Assembly: GCA_037126765.1 (NCBI GenBank) | Contig: JBBCBC010000008.1 | Location: 1,426,001 to 1,490,000, forward strand | Length of the DNA: 64,000 nucleotides | Direction: 5' to 3' | Source of the DNA: Stenogyne calaminthoides | Lineage: Eukaryota > Streptophyta > Magnoliopsida > Lamiales > Lamiaceae | Shown: positions 20,920-32,480 of the stretch, in pieces | Numbering within the stretch: position 1 is the first letter of the stretch | How the letters are laid out: every line of letters begins with the position of its first letter | The notes under the pieces: model-generated | Database searches by the model: none | What the model saw: the letters and a program-made list of their open reading frames with translations, nothing else | What the model was told of the DNA's origin: nothing | Program-made: the position numbers and the translations under genes

Positions 20920-22377
20920 CGTGTAAAAGTCAACTGTGCATAAGATTGGTGGAGGGTGGGAGTATAAATTAAGAAACTTTTATATGTATTATGCTTTGCA
21001 CTTTAATCAGATTAGTTAGATTAACAGAATTAGTTAGGTTAAGTCTGAATCAATTAGCTATAGGTTGTTAAACAACTGCTTCTAGAAGCTGGAACTGTTA
21101 AGATTGTCACGTAAACGTGATATTTTTCAGTATACAAGAGCAACATTTGTTACATTTGTTGTGTGAATTAATTTAATTCACATCTCAGTTTTGATTCATT
21201 TACAAAATAGATCTAATAATAAAAATTATATAGAATTAATTAATTCCATTTAGTATTAATTGGATAATTTTCTTCCCCGCATTTAATATATTTAATAAAC
21301 TGTGAACAAAAGGTATAAACAAATTTATTTAGAATAATATTAATTACTGTCAAATTGTCAATATATATTATCTTAAAATATAAAATAATATTATTTCATG
21401 TAAGTAAACAAAACGGACAGGAGGTAAAATTTTCAATTGCACGTCACTCACAAGCAAGAGGTATATATATTGCCCGAAAGGTATATTTGCAAAAAAGTAT
21501 TAAGCTTATGTTTTATTTAACAAAATCGAAAAGTTTAAATTAAATTGTAATTTAAAAAAAGACGATAATTTTATTCGCAATTAATTAGCCACAAACTTTA
21601 ACGTACCGTGAATATGAAGTTATATCCTCTCTTTAGTACATCTAGTAAAAAATGCGTCCGCCTCCACATCATCTCTATAAACTCACCGGACATAAACACC
21701 TTTTCTCCGGCGAACCTAACGCCGCCGCCAATTGATAACAGTTTAACCGCCGGAACATGCACCTCTCATGTGCAATTTTATCCATGGACACCACCAAGAG
21801 GTGGTCAACTAGCTCCCTCGTGTTTTTTCCGACCCAAAAACCCTCGAGAAAAATATCAAACATAGACGGATACTTGTTTTCGTGTGGCTCGACGTACGCT
21901 TCGTTGATGAAGGCGATGATCACTGTCTTATTCGCCGTCGAAGCCTTCTCCAAAGCTACTTGGAGGTCATCTTTATGTGGAAATGACTGCAAAAAGACAT
22001 AAATTATGTATGTGAATTATTACGACCATTTTTATCAATTTGCAATCTGTATAATATTTTGTATCAAATTGCAAGAAATTGACCAATTGCAACCTTCAGA
22101 TTGCAATTTGACAAAAATGTACTGTACATATTGCAAATTGATAAAAATATATAGTGCAGGTTGTAAATTGATATTAACCCTTGAAGATAGGGCGTGGAAA
22201 TTATAAATTTAAAGAAGGATTAAGAATTACTGAGTTTAAAATAGGAGTGGAGTATTCATGTGCAGAATTATACAAGAATTTGGTGGTAATGGGTTGCCAA
22301 AAAGTGAAAAATATGATGGTTGCTAAAAATGCAGAGAGGATTGCAAGATTTCTAATGGAATTATTAGAGTTCTCCAT

Positions 22378-24167
22378 ATTTCTTGCTGCAGATTTCTAAA
22401 TCTTCTTTGGTGGTTTAATTTGACAATTTCATATATATTTAACTAGGGGTATGGGGAGTAATTAAGTGTTTGTAGGTATAGAGAGGCTATGAGATGGAGG
22501 CTAGAGTTGGCAAGTCATGCAAGTAGTTTGGCAAGTTCTATCAATTACTGCTAGTCTGCTACACATTGAATGTATGACATTCAATGTTATAATCTAGGTA
22601 TCATAATTGTATAATTAGGGAATTCAAGTGTTTTTTAAATATATATTGAAATCTCTACATTTCATTAACTCTAGCTACTCTTATTTATATTAAAACTTAA
22701 TTCTTTTATATGTATGCACTTTGAAATTTTAAGTGGAAAAAATAACTTTCCACATGCATAACTTGTATTTACTCCCTTAGTCCAACAATAAGATTAATGT
22801 TATTTTGGATGTTCCATTACACAGGCTTATTTTACATTGCAATAAGTAATTTTTTTTTTTTCTTAAAGTGTTTATTTAATTTTATAAAATTCATCTAGTT
22901 AACTGCATACTTCCTTCGTCCAAATAATAAGTACGGTTGCATTCCAATAAGAATAAGTATTAACTATTTTTTCCCAAAAGTGTTCTATTTGATTTATAAT
23001 TTTATCTGAATAAAGGTAAAAAAAATAGCAATTTACTATTAATTAAATGAGTTTATTATGAATTTTATACATGCTTAATATAAGTGTAAAAATAAATTTG
23101 TCTATTAATTATTTTTGGGCAGAGGGAATAATTTTATGTGAATAAGGATGAAAGAGGTAGTTTAATATTAATTAAATGAGTTGATTATTAATTTTATACA
23201 TACCTTATTCTGTGAGTAGAAAGATATTTGGATATTATTATGGGACTGAGGGAATATGTAGCACAGATATAGGGACGCGAGTTTGGGGGCAATACAATAC
23301 GAGTACGAAATATGCATTTAAAAAAAAATAGTGTGTAACTCTGCAAGGGTACGTCTAATTATTATTATATATAACACCTTAATATATATATATATATATA
23401 CATTTTAAAGTTTTATAAAATAAAATGTATATGTAATTCACTTTTTTTTCACTAAAAAATTAATTAATTAAGTGGCAAAATAATAATTCAAATATCATCA
23501 ATCCAATATATAAAAAAATGATGATTTCAATCTAAACAAGTGTCACATTGTCACAATTCAAATATTATCAGGGCGTGGGTGTGACTGAATTGCTAAATGT
23601 ATTATTTTTTTTTACAACTGAAATTTAGGTTATATTCCCTCCGTCCCATGACATGTAATTTCAAGTTTAAAAAAAAAAAATCACATTTGGGAGTCCAATC
23701 GCAACTGCGGTCGTAAAGCCTCAAATTCAATCAGTGGAAAATGACGTAGTTTTGAATTAGGATTTAAATTGAACATTGTCCTTAGGACTAAATCGATAAC
23801 AAAATAAGTTATAAAACTGAATTTATTTGATGCCAAGGTTATGTGATTAATTGTGATTTCAACTTGGTGTTTCTCCTTCTTTAATAAATTTGACAAAATT
23901 TAACTAAGAGGTGGGTGTATATGGCGCATAAGTCGCGAATGTTTTCGAAGGAAATTTTTTGGCACAAACTATTACTCTAAGTATAATTTATTGCACAATA
24001 AAAATAAAAATTGCACGTTAGTTTTAATGAGTTTCTCCGATTGTACCTCAGTTTGAGGGACCAAAGATCCAGGCTTGTGATTTTTGCGACAAATAAATCA
24101 TAAGACAATGTATGGTGCATGACTGCATGTATCCTATGTTTACAAAAAATTATGTCCCCTACATCTA
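22378..24167. other. AT-rich spacer between the two glycosyltransferase copies
   Basis: No gene is supported. It should hold the 3' region of the intact copy (near 24167). It contains a nested MITE pair (22772-23254), a TA-rich microsatellite at about 23382-23400, and a lone MITE-like end at about 23635-23660 (ttccctccgtcccatgacat). The minus-strand frame 23681-23896 has no family resemblance. Confidence 0.5.
22772..23254. mobile_element. Nested pair of Stowaway-like MITEs
   Basis: The outer element starts CTCCCTTAGTCC at 22772 and ends GGGACTGAGGGAATA, flanked by TA. Inside it, a second pair of ends (cttccttcgtccaaataata at 22910 and ttgggcagagggaata ending about 23130) is also flanked by TA. 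The interiors share phrases such as ttaattaaatgagtt. Boundaries come from the end motifs only. Confidence 0.55.
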
Positions 24168-26627
24168 TCAACCTAAAGTACTCTTGCGAGTCTTTTTGGG
24201 CCATGAGCTTATGCAAGATGTGTGTTTAGACCATCTAAAGTACTGTTTGGTACTATTTCTTGAATTATAGTCTCCATTATCTTCTTCATTTTTAAACTTC
24301 TTCCAATCCCTCAAAACGGCCTTCAAATCCACAACCTTAGCTTTAATGGTCATACAGCAATTTGCATGGACAGTCACGACTGATTTTATATCGCGACTGT
24401 CCTGACAAAAACCGCTAAAGTATAAAGTATCAAGATTTTCCGAGTTGAGTTTGAGTTTTCCAAGAAAACCGGATCTTATTAACCCGGCCAACACGTCTTG
24501 ATCTTTAATTCCTGTTGAATTTTTTCTCATGTCGTACCATTTTTTAAATAACGACGTCGTTTTGTTGTTTGATCTGATGAAGTAGAACCCCGTGTTGACA
24601 TAAATCCTGCGAAAAGGTTTAATACGATTATACTTATCAACACTTATTTGTAAGTCCACTGATTCCTTCTTCATAAGTCTTGTTAATGGATTCCTTAGCC
24701 ATAGTACATCAGTATCCTGCCATAATTTCAAAATTGGATAATATGCAAATTAATGAGCATTGAATACAAATTAAATTGAATAGTAATTAGAAATTTGATT
24801 AAATCTAATATTTTAATTAACTTAGATTTTTGACTTTTCTTACTTGTGACATGGTCCAACTAATTTAGAAATTCGTATTGAAAGTTTGAAACCTGTAGTT
24901 AGACTTTTATGCAAATTACGTGCTTTGAACTTCAATGAAACGCAGTCCAATTTTAATTACAACAGTACTGATGAACACCTAGATGTAAAATATATACATT
25001 TAATAAAAGACTTTGATGTAAAGACTTTGAAAATTGGAACATGGGGCATCTAGTCCAAGTATTTTATTTTTCTTTAACACTTAATTGAATATGATTGATT
25101 TGTTTGATTATATGAATTTATGAATGACTGTGCGTAGTTGTTTTGTTAAACATTTACTTCCAATAATTCAAAGCGTACTCACATACTGCAATATTTATCC
25201 TCCTCAATAACGTACATGTACGTATATATAAAATAATACAGTTCCAAGATATTTGTAAACATAAAAAGAAAATTAGAAAAAAGAAAAAGTAGAAAAGTGA
25301 CATGATTACAAGAATTAATGGGGTATTTCACTTTAATGTTACATCAAACATTTTACCATTTTTAATATATGACATGTGTATGTTATGATATTATAAATCA
25401 TCATTTTTTAATAACAAGTTCATTAGAGTATACACGTTATATTTTATTAATAAAAAGGATGATATCATAACAAGCTAAATTAGCTTGTTAGTGTATAAAT
25501 CGTCATTTTTTAATAATAAAATTAGTGTATAATATCATAACAAAGCTAGATTAGTGTATTCACGACAAAATGATGATTTATAATATACACATATCATATA
25601 TTAATAAATTAGTGTATACACGTCATATTTTTACACTAATTTAGATATGCTTTAGCTTTCAAATTTTCAATACTAATTCTTAAACCGTAAAAATACATAA
25701 AAAAAAAAAAAAAGGAGAAACTTTAATTATTTTAGTTTTTATAAACCTTCATCGAATTAGTGATTTATGATTCACTTATTAAAGGCGAGGATTATCTTTA
25801 AATTTTTAATGATCATTAATTTATTCCTACCCATAAAAGCAAACACGGATACGTAATCCCATTGAAAAATGGGCAATATTTTCCCCCCATAATCCTGTCA
25901 TTTTATGGATTTCACTTTCACAGTTTCACCTGTATATCTCATCAAATACTACTACACAAAAATTTAAAAAATGTAATTCAATGAAATTAAAAAGAAATTT
26001 ATAGAATTTAGAAAACTTACCGTAAATATGAAATTGTATCCTCTTTTGAGTACATCCAACAGAAACAGAGTCCGCCTCCACATCATCTCCACAAACTCAT
26101 CCGACATGTAAACCGTTTCTCGGGAAAATCGGTTACCGGCGACGGCGCCATCGTGCTCCGCCAGATTGTAACAGTTCAGCCGCCGGAACTCGCACATCTC
26201 ATGGGCGATTTTATCCATCGACACTACCAAAACGTGGTCAACGAGTGCCCTGGTATTTTCTCCGATCCAAAAACCCTCGAGAAAAAGATCTAGCATCGTC
26301 GGATACTCATCTTCGTGTGGCTCGACGTAAGCTTTGTTGATAATCGTTATAATTACTGTTTTGTTCGCCATTGAAGCCTTCTCCAGAGCTAAATCCAGAT
26401 CATCTTTCACTAATTCAGTCCTCTGAAAAAGAAATCGAAAAAAAATTGAGTTTAATTGATTGATTTTAGGGGAAAGTGGATTCGAAATTACTTACGGATT
26501 TCGCCTGCTTGTTTTTGAAATTGGAGGCTCTGTATGTTACTGGTTGCCAAGAACAGAGGAGAAGAATTGTTATGAGGAATAAAGTGAGGATTCCGAGATT
26601 TTTTATGGAGATTTTGGAATTAGGCAT
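24168..26627 (-). CDS. Nucleotide-diphospho-sugar transferase (PF03407, GT77-like), three exons
   Basis: Exons are 26627-26496 (44 codons), 26422-26021 (134 codons) and 24716-24168 (182 codons plus stop), all phase 0, about 360 aa. Splice sites: TCC|GTAAGT, acceptor TTCAG|AGGACT; ACG|GTAAGT, acceptor GGCAG|GATACT. The N terminus has a signal anchor (NLGILTLFLITILLLCSW), so this is a type II protein, probably Golgi. Exon 2 carries ALEKASMANKTVIIT and DHVLVVSMDKIAH. Exons 2 and 3 join to FTDTDVLWLRNP, holding the metal- and sugar-nucleotide-binding DxD (D179, D181). Exon 3 continues NTGFYFIRSNNKT, KDQDVL and CCMTIKAKVVDLKAVLRDW. An upstream ATG (26693) is possible, but alignment with the pseudogene copy supports 26627. 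The sugar transferred cannot be told from sequence. Confidence 0.93.
25362..25604. mobile_element. MITE-like inverted repeat in intron 2 of the glycosyltransferase gene
   Basis: The left arm at about 25362-25410 (ttaatatatgacatgtgtat, then attataaatcatcat) is inverted at 25567-25604 (atgatgatttataatataca, then catatcatatattaa). The interior repeats the phrase tagtgtata several times. No target duplication was fixed. Confidence 0.55.
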
Positions 26628-28171
26628 TTTTGTTTTTTCAGCAATTTTCTGGATTTCTCTTTGAAGATTGGGGCGATTGAGTTGAACAGTCATGCAAAAT
26701 GCCTGTTAGGACTCGTGATTTTAAACAAGATTTTCTTCTGTAATCGTAAAATTGCATTTTAGTCCTCCAATGATGCAGCAAAGCCTATTTAACTTTCATT
26801 GAAATTTATAATAATCTATTAACCCCTTAAATGATACTAGACGATATTTATTAATTTATAATGGTTTTATTGAAAATGTCACAACATGAATTATGGCAAC
26901 TGCAAGGATCTGTTTAGTACTCCCTATTTTAGTAAAATAACTATAAATAATTAATTATTTTAAAAAAATACTAGTGGTGTACTCGTGCGTTACACGTCAA
27001 TGCACGATGATATACATTAACATAATTTTTTTTAGTTAATTAGTTATTATTAAATGGAGTATGATATAACACCCTTATAAAACAAGGCATGCTATTTATT
27101 TGTATTGTACATATAATAAATGTATGTATTTATATTTTGTACATAATATATTTACTATTTAAATTATTTTTATTTATGCACAGATAACATGTATATATAA
27201 CTAATATAAGTAGTCAAATATGACACGTAACAATAACTTGTCAAATATGGAGATGAGATTTTGACAATGAGGTGGGAACATTGTCCTATAAATTATATTC
27301 ACATAATTCATGGTTATTGTGGGATTTTTTTTTAAAGGATTGTTGAAAATTAGTAGAGGCATATTTGCATAATTAAATACACTTTTTTTTTTACTACAAA
27401 AACAAATATGCAGGATAATCTTTAATGTGACCTCATTATGTGGTTTAATTGAACAATATGCACACCAGTTATCAAATAATATTGTTCTCCAAAGGCATAA
27501 TCAAGTGATGAGGCATATGTGGTGATGTGAGAAGAAGTTTTCTGGTAACGCAGATTCGAATATTGTGTGGACTAAAATTTTTATTGAAATATTATGGAGG
27601 TAGATTCGAACCCCGTGCAAAACAAAATTTATATGTTTCTCATCTCTTCCTCACAAATCGTCTCTTCCTCATAAAAAAATAATAATGTGATGGAGGTAGG
27701 TTCGAAGTTCGAACCCCGTGTAGTATAAAATTTTCATGTTTCTCTTCCTCATAAATCATCTCTTCTTTACAAAAAAATAATAATGTGCGCAGTTTTTTTT
27801 AACCCTGTATGGAACCCATGTGAGACAAAATTTTCTGTCTCTCGTTTCTTCCTCACAAATTGTCTCTTCCTAAAAAAAATATGTGCGCAGTTTTTTCTTT
27901 TTAAAGGAATAATGTGCGCAGTTGGTATCCTCTGTAGTCTGTACCATGAAATCATGATTCATAACAAGATGATGTAGTGCACATAATCTAAGCTTGCCAA
28001 AGAAAGCATGTATGGAATTTTATACTTATATAGAAATAGAAATTAGAATGGCATGTATACAAATACACAATCCCTTTCAAGAAAATTGACCTTATATATT
28101 GTCTTGTATAGACTAATCAAAATTCAAGGTTGCATAGAAGATATTTCATTGGCAAACCCTTTTATGCATCA
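26628..28171. other. Intergenic spacer upstream of the glycosyltransferase gene
   Basis: It contains the presumed promoter of the glycosyltransferase gene (near 26630-26900), AT-rich DNA and the degenerate tandem repeat at 27560-27910. No gene is supported. Confidence 0.5.
27560..27910 (+). repeat. Degenerate tandem repeat of about 100-120 bp
   Basis: Three to four copies of a unit containing ggtagattcgaaccccgtg, acaaaattt, tgtttctc, cttcctcacaaatcgtctc and ttcctcataaaaaaataat. Later copies end with tgtgcgcagttttttt. Copies are diverged and slightly different in length. Confidence 0.65.
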
Positions 28172-28176
28172 GGTAC

Positions 28177-29229
28177 TGTCGCGAGTTGTTTTATACGGAG
28201 AGTATTATGTGGTTAATTTGATAACAACTCGCAAAACAAAAACATGATACAGCATACGATAAGTTCAGAATAAGATGAATTTGTTGACCGGGTTAAATAC
28301 GGAAACGACTACTCTGGGGCATACCAAGCCGGGATGTGGTATTGCGAAACTTTTCTGCGTCTAATATTTGATAAACCTTATGAAGATGAATCATTACAGA
28401 TGAAAATAATTTGGAGAATTCGCCTCCGGGTGCTAGGGTTTCTAGTAGGAATAAATGATCACTCGAAATTTTTTGTTCCTCACCTCTCAAGCGTGGGTAT
28501 GACTTTTTTGGAGATTTTTTCTGGACCTTTCTTCTTTCTTTTTTTTCTTCCTTTTATAGCACCGGCAAGAAGATGAATTTGGGTTGGTATGCATGATTTG
28601 GAGACTCGAGCCATGCAAGAATTCTGGTGACATTGCCACGTTCCTAACTTCGTCTTCTAGATTGATCTTGGAACTTGCTTGTCTATAAGGCACTCTTTTG
28701 GTCGTCCAAATTAACCTTTTGTTCGGTTGGATGCTTTGTTCGCCCTTTTAACCATGTCAGTTTTATGCTGGAATATTGTCCTCTTCGAGCACACTGAGCC
28801 TTCAGGATGTTTGGGTCTTCGGGATATTTGAGTGTCGGGCACTCGACCGCCGGGACCCGAGGTCTGCGGACATACTGACCCTCAGGGATATCTGAGGTCT
28901 TTGAACATCTTGACCCTCGGGATATCGGAGGTTTCGAACATACTGACCCTCAGGATATCTGAGGTGCGAACATACTGACCCTCGGGATATCGAGGGCGAA
29001 CATCTTCGGGATATCCGAGGTCTTGAACATATCCGACCCTCGGGATATCTGAGGATTTTGGCCGCCTGAGTCCTCATATTTGCTTATGGCCTTCTTGACT
29101 TAGCTCACCTGATTCCTTCTTTCCTGACCTGAGTGGCGAATACTTGTCCATTGGGCATGAATATTTAAATATTACACGTGTCGCTCTTACGTGTTCGAGT
29201 AAGACTGAGTTACTATATAGAACACAACA
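28177..29229 (-). repeat. 3' LTR of the gypsy element
   Basis: 1053 bp, plus-strand ends tgtcgcgag and gaacacaaca. A run of about six diverged subrepeats (gaccctcgggatatctgagg and tcgaacatact) lies at about 28830-29050. Confidence 0.92.
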
Positions 29230-29240
29230 ATACCCCCAGC
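29230..29240 (-). other. Polypurine tract of the gypsy element
   Basis: On the minus strand gctgggggtat stands directly before the 3' LTR start TGTTGTGTTC. The second gypsy copy has a similar G run next to its LTR at 59725. Confidence 0.65.
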
Positions 29241-29490
29241 CGGGTCGCTTTGTATTAAACATGGGGCCCGGCTATTAAAATCTTATTGGGCCATAGCCGA
29301 TGTCGTTTCATATTCTGTGCCGGATTTTCGAAATCGAATCCAACGTTTATATATACCTTGTTTCTCCACCTTAACCCCTTTTTTCCTCTGTCTTTCAATC
29401 TTTTTCGTGGTCGAAAATTTCCGTGAGGGTTTCATCATTCCGCCGAAGAATTTTACTCGTGTAACCATCGATTCTTTTCTAATTGTGATT

Positions 29491-32480
29491 ATGGCCTCTT
29501 GCTCAAACTCTTTATGTTCCCTAGAATCGGACCACCATAGTTCCTCTTCTTCCCCTCTCACAAGAGAATCCCGCGTGGCGACAAAAGAATGCATGGGAGA
29601 CGAATGTCTCGAGTTCGAGAATTGTTGGCAAATTCGCAACCGTTTGCCGTTCTTTCCTCTGATTCTGACGAAGCCCTAAATGAATTGGATAGGGACTTGG
29701 TCCGTAATGATTCTTCGGACGATTCAAGTGATAATTTTTTACCCCAAATTCAAATTGGGTCTAGGTCATTGATAATGTTAATGTAGATAGGAATGACAAT
29801 GTTGTGAGGGGGAATTTTTTTAACGGTCAAATATAACCTAATCGAACATAGGGGTAGTTGGCGAAAGCAAAATTCGAGCTTGATATACTGTTGGTGTCCT
29901 CATAGTCCAATGTATAACGAGTATAACGCTCGTTATAATTTTGATTGGCCCGAGCAACCTCATAGGATTAGGGTTGAGAACGAGTACCCAATGAAAGCAA
30001 GATAAGCGAGCATAATTGATGCCGATAGGCTCACTCTTTACCGCATCGATTTATGAAACTCCAAAAGATGTCTTTTTCTCGGGCACCTGTGTTCGATGAG
30101 CGGGCCGACCAACCCCCGAGGGTTGTGTCACCAGAATTTAGACACAATGGAAGTTGGCCTTCGATTTCCCCTCCATCCGCCATCATCACCCTTTTGCTCG
30201 TGGAATGGAACATCACCATTACGCTGACTCAAGCGAACGGGTGGCACATGATCATGAGTTTTCGACTTTGTTCGGCAAGATGGCCAAGGTACTATCCTCG
30301 CCAATTGAGCTTGCTCGATTGGTGCACTTGATCCGTCCGGGGGTGAACACGGGTGGTTGTTCATGCAAGCTAATGCCAAGTGCAAAATTATTGAGGACGT
30401 GCTTTAACAAAATTAGTGATTGGAAGGAAAAGTTTTGGTTCGTTGGGGCGATTGGAAAAGCCCGCCCTCGAAGTTTAACCAAATGCTCGTTTAGACATCC
30501 CCACCGACTTCGGGGTGTATCAAGTAAGTGATTTTGTGTCTTTCGTTCTTCGATTTGAACCGATTTTAACTCGCTTTTTATTTCGGTGGATTCTAGGCTG
30601 CGACGGACAGCGAGACAAACGATTTTATTTTAGAAATTTGGAAAATTGATCCGAGTCTCGCTCGAGCGATCCGTGAGAACTCAATATCGCTGATCGAGAA
30701 ATAAAGGAGGTTTGTTCGCGCCTCCATCATCATCTTGTTGCCGTTAATCCCATGGTAAGGATTGCCTCTTTGTATTTGTATGAGGTTTGTGCCATTTTGC
30801 TCGTTATTACCCTTCCGTTTTGTAATCAATTATTTTGTTTATAGCTTTCCCTCATTGTGACCATTGTTGTGGAGTACATCCGAGCATACCGAGATGGTTT
30901 GGAGAAAAAGGCCACAGGAGCTTGCTCGATTCAGCCGAAAGGGAGGCGAAAGGTGGCTAACCGATCCGCTGTCCGGCCTGGGAATCAAGCCGAGCGAAAA
31001 GCGAGCACTCGCTCGCCGAGCAAGGGGTTGGCGAACAAGCTTTCTTCGCCAAGAGACCGAGGGTGGAGATCGGCGAAGCAGGGCCGAGCTTAACAAACTC
31101 GGACGAGCACGCCGATAACAGTGCTCGGACGAGTACTAATGCCGTCAGGGTGACTCGGACCCCTACTGTCGAGGCGATCAGAGCGGTTGTCTCCGTGGTT
31201 GGTCCAATTTCACAGATTGTTGAAATGGAGGTTGGCACATCTTCTCCACCTCCTGCCGGACCCCGATCATGGACTCCATTAGATCCTCGAGCTCCGTCCC
31301 CGAGGATAGATCATTCTTGGGATGGGATCCGCTCGTGTAGTGGCAGTACATTTTGTTCGATCGCTTTTGCATTTTTGGTTATTTTTGTTCGCCCTTTTTA
31401 TATTCATTTGCTCGAATATATATGTAGGTTGAGCAGGTTGTCGCCTTTGATGCCCAATCTGAAGAACTACTTCTGCTCGCCGAGTGTTCACAAGGTTCCG
31501 GGCATTCCTGAGCATGTTCAGAAAGCTTGCCAGATTCCTGTTCGAGCATGGACTACCGATCTGGAAGAGTCCACTACAGGTCCCACTCCTCTGGAAAATT
31601 TGTGTCCGGGTCCGGTGCTTCAGGCAAATCTATGGTCGTTCTTGAGAAAGCCTTATGCTCACCCGCTAACCTCCATGCCAACTACTTGGCTTTGATCAGA
31701 ACTTCAAGAAAAGGTGGGCGAAATAACAGACTCAGATGAACCGAGGTTGGCTCAGTGGACAATCTTTTCGGCACAAGTTGATGCTCACCGGCCTGTGGAG
31801 GATGCCCGCAAGGCTCGTGAAAATGCTCGCCGATTTTAGAAGAAGATGCACCGCCTCAGAAGATGCTCACGTAAAAATGAGGAATTGATTCACTCTCGGA
31901 GGAGGTAGCCAAGATAATGCAAGAGCTCGGGAGGATATGAATGTTGAGCCAGAGACTCGAAGCTAGTGTCAAAGCCATGGAAAATGAGAGGGATACGCCG
32001 CCAACAACTCGCTATCATTGCCGAGGAAACCAACACTCGTTTGGGTCTTGAAAATTCAAAGTCGCACGATGATGAGTATGTTGATTCCATGTCCAACTTC
32101 TCCTACATTTGTGCCTTTCGCCGATGTTATCCGGGTCTGTTCGCTTATGCATCCAACAAATAACAAATTGCCCTCTTGTAGTTTGGGCCAAAGAAGACTG
32201 ATCGACAACCCACCGGACCGCAACCTTCCAATGTCAAATTTAAATGATATGTGTGATTTATCCGTTTCTTCCCGAAGGGATCAAAGTTGATGATCCGATT
32301 TCGATGAGGAAGAGGGGCTCGGACATGAATATCACCGAGGTTCTTTGGCCAAAATCTCGGATCGAAGTCCGGGACCGATCAAAAGTGGGACGAGCAAAGG
32401 GACCTCCTGTGATCGAAAGCATAATGTACCTTTCTGGCGAGCATTTGGTACCGACCATCTTTGAAGGAGTTGTTCTTTGA
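29491..32480 (+). pseudogene. Antisense extra gene of the gypsy element (PF04195-like 'putative gypsy type transposon' protein)
   Basis: It begins at ATG 29491 (MASCSNSLCSLESDHHSSSS), lies opposite in strand to gag-pol and sits between integrase and the 3' LTR. Frames are broken, but the order of blocks is clear from comparison with 60004-63050: a Ser-rich N terminus; FAVLSSDSDEALNELDRDLV; DADRLT and TPKDVF; FPSIRHH followed by the WNITITL-NGWHMIM block of PF04195; then ISDWKEKFWFVG. The C-terminal third is Ala/Glu/Arg-rich and helical (about 31700-32060), ending SMSNFSYICAF. Possible introns with GT-AG ends: 30534-30596, 30755-30844 and about 31336-31427. Function of such proteins in Tat elements is not established. 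Start and exon choices are inference. Confidence 0.75.

Larger units (their letters stand above)
11837..20962. mobile_element. Stowaway-like MITE split by an LTR element
   Basis: The left part, 11837-12037, starts CTCCCTCCGTCCACCAATTT. The right part, 20925-20962, ends GGTGGAGGGTGGGAG, the inverse of that start, and the element is flanked by TA on both sides (11835-11836, 20963-20964), as expected for Tc1/mariner-type MITEs. With the LTR element removed, the remaining roughly 240 bp is a palindrome of the same family as 10564-10791. It lies in intron 2 of the glycosyltransferase pseudogene. Confidence 0.85.
11178..22377 (-). pseudogene. Glycosyltransferase (PF03407 type) pseudogene, intron 2 carries nested transposons
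   Basis: Tandem copy of the intact gene at 24168-26627. The signal-anchor exon starts at 22377 (MENSNNSIRNLAILSAFLAT). Exon 2 is about 21985-21610, with KDDLQVALEKASTANKTVII, FLEGFWVGKNTRELVDHLL and donor ACG|GTACGT. Exon 3 is about 11685-11178 (DTDVLWLRNPF, NTGFYFVRSNNKM, CCRTIKAKVVDLKAVLRDW). Four faults mark it as dead: a frameshift near 21730 (the reading frame leaves LNCYQL and resumes at RFAGEKVFMSGEF); loss of the AG acceptor before GATACTGAT at about 11685; a stop replacing the Trp of FKKWYD at about 11502; and an intron grown to about 10 kb by insertion of the MITE and the 8.9-kb LTR element. The exon-1 donor was not identified. Confidence 0.88.

Noticed and set aside
26466..26693. 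Upstream ATG at 26693 as the glycosyltransferase start
   Set aside because: The added 22 residues have no counterpart in the tandem copy, whose protein starts at the position equivalent to 26627; kept only as an alternative.
30839..31695. Overlapping frames on both strands (for example 210 codons at 31063)
   Set aside because: Part of the degenerate antisense gene of the gypsy element; individual frames mix exon and intron sequence.
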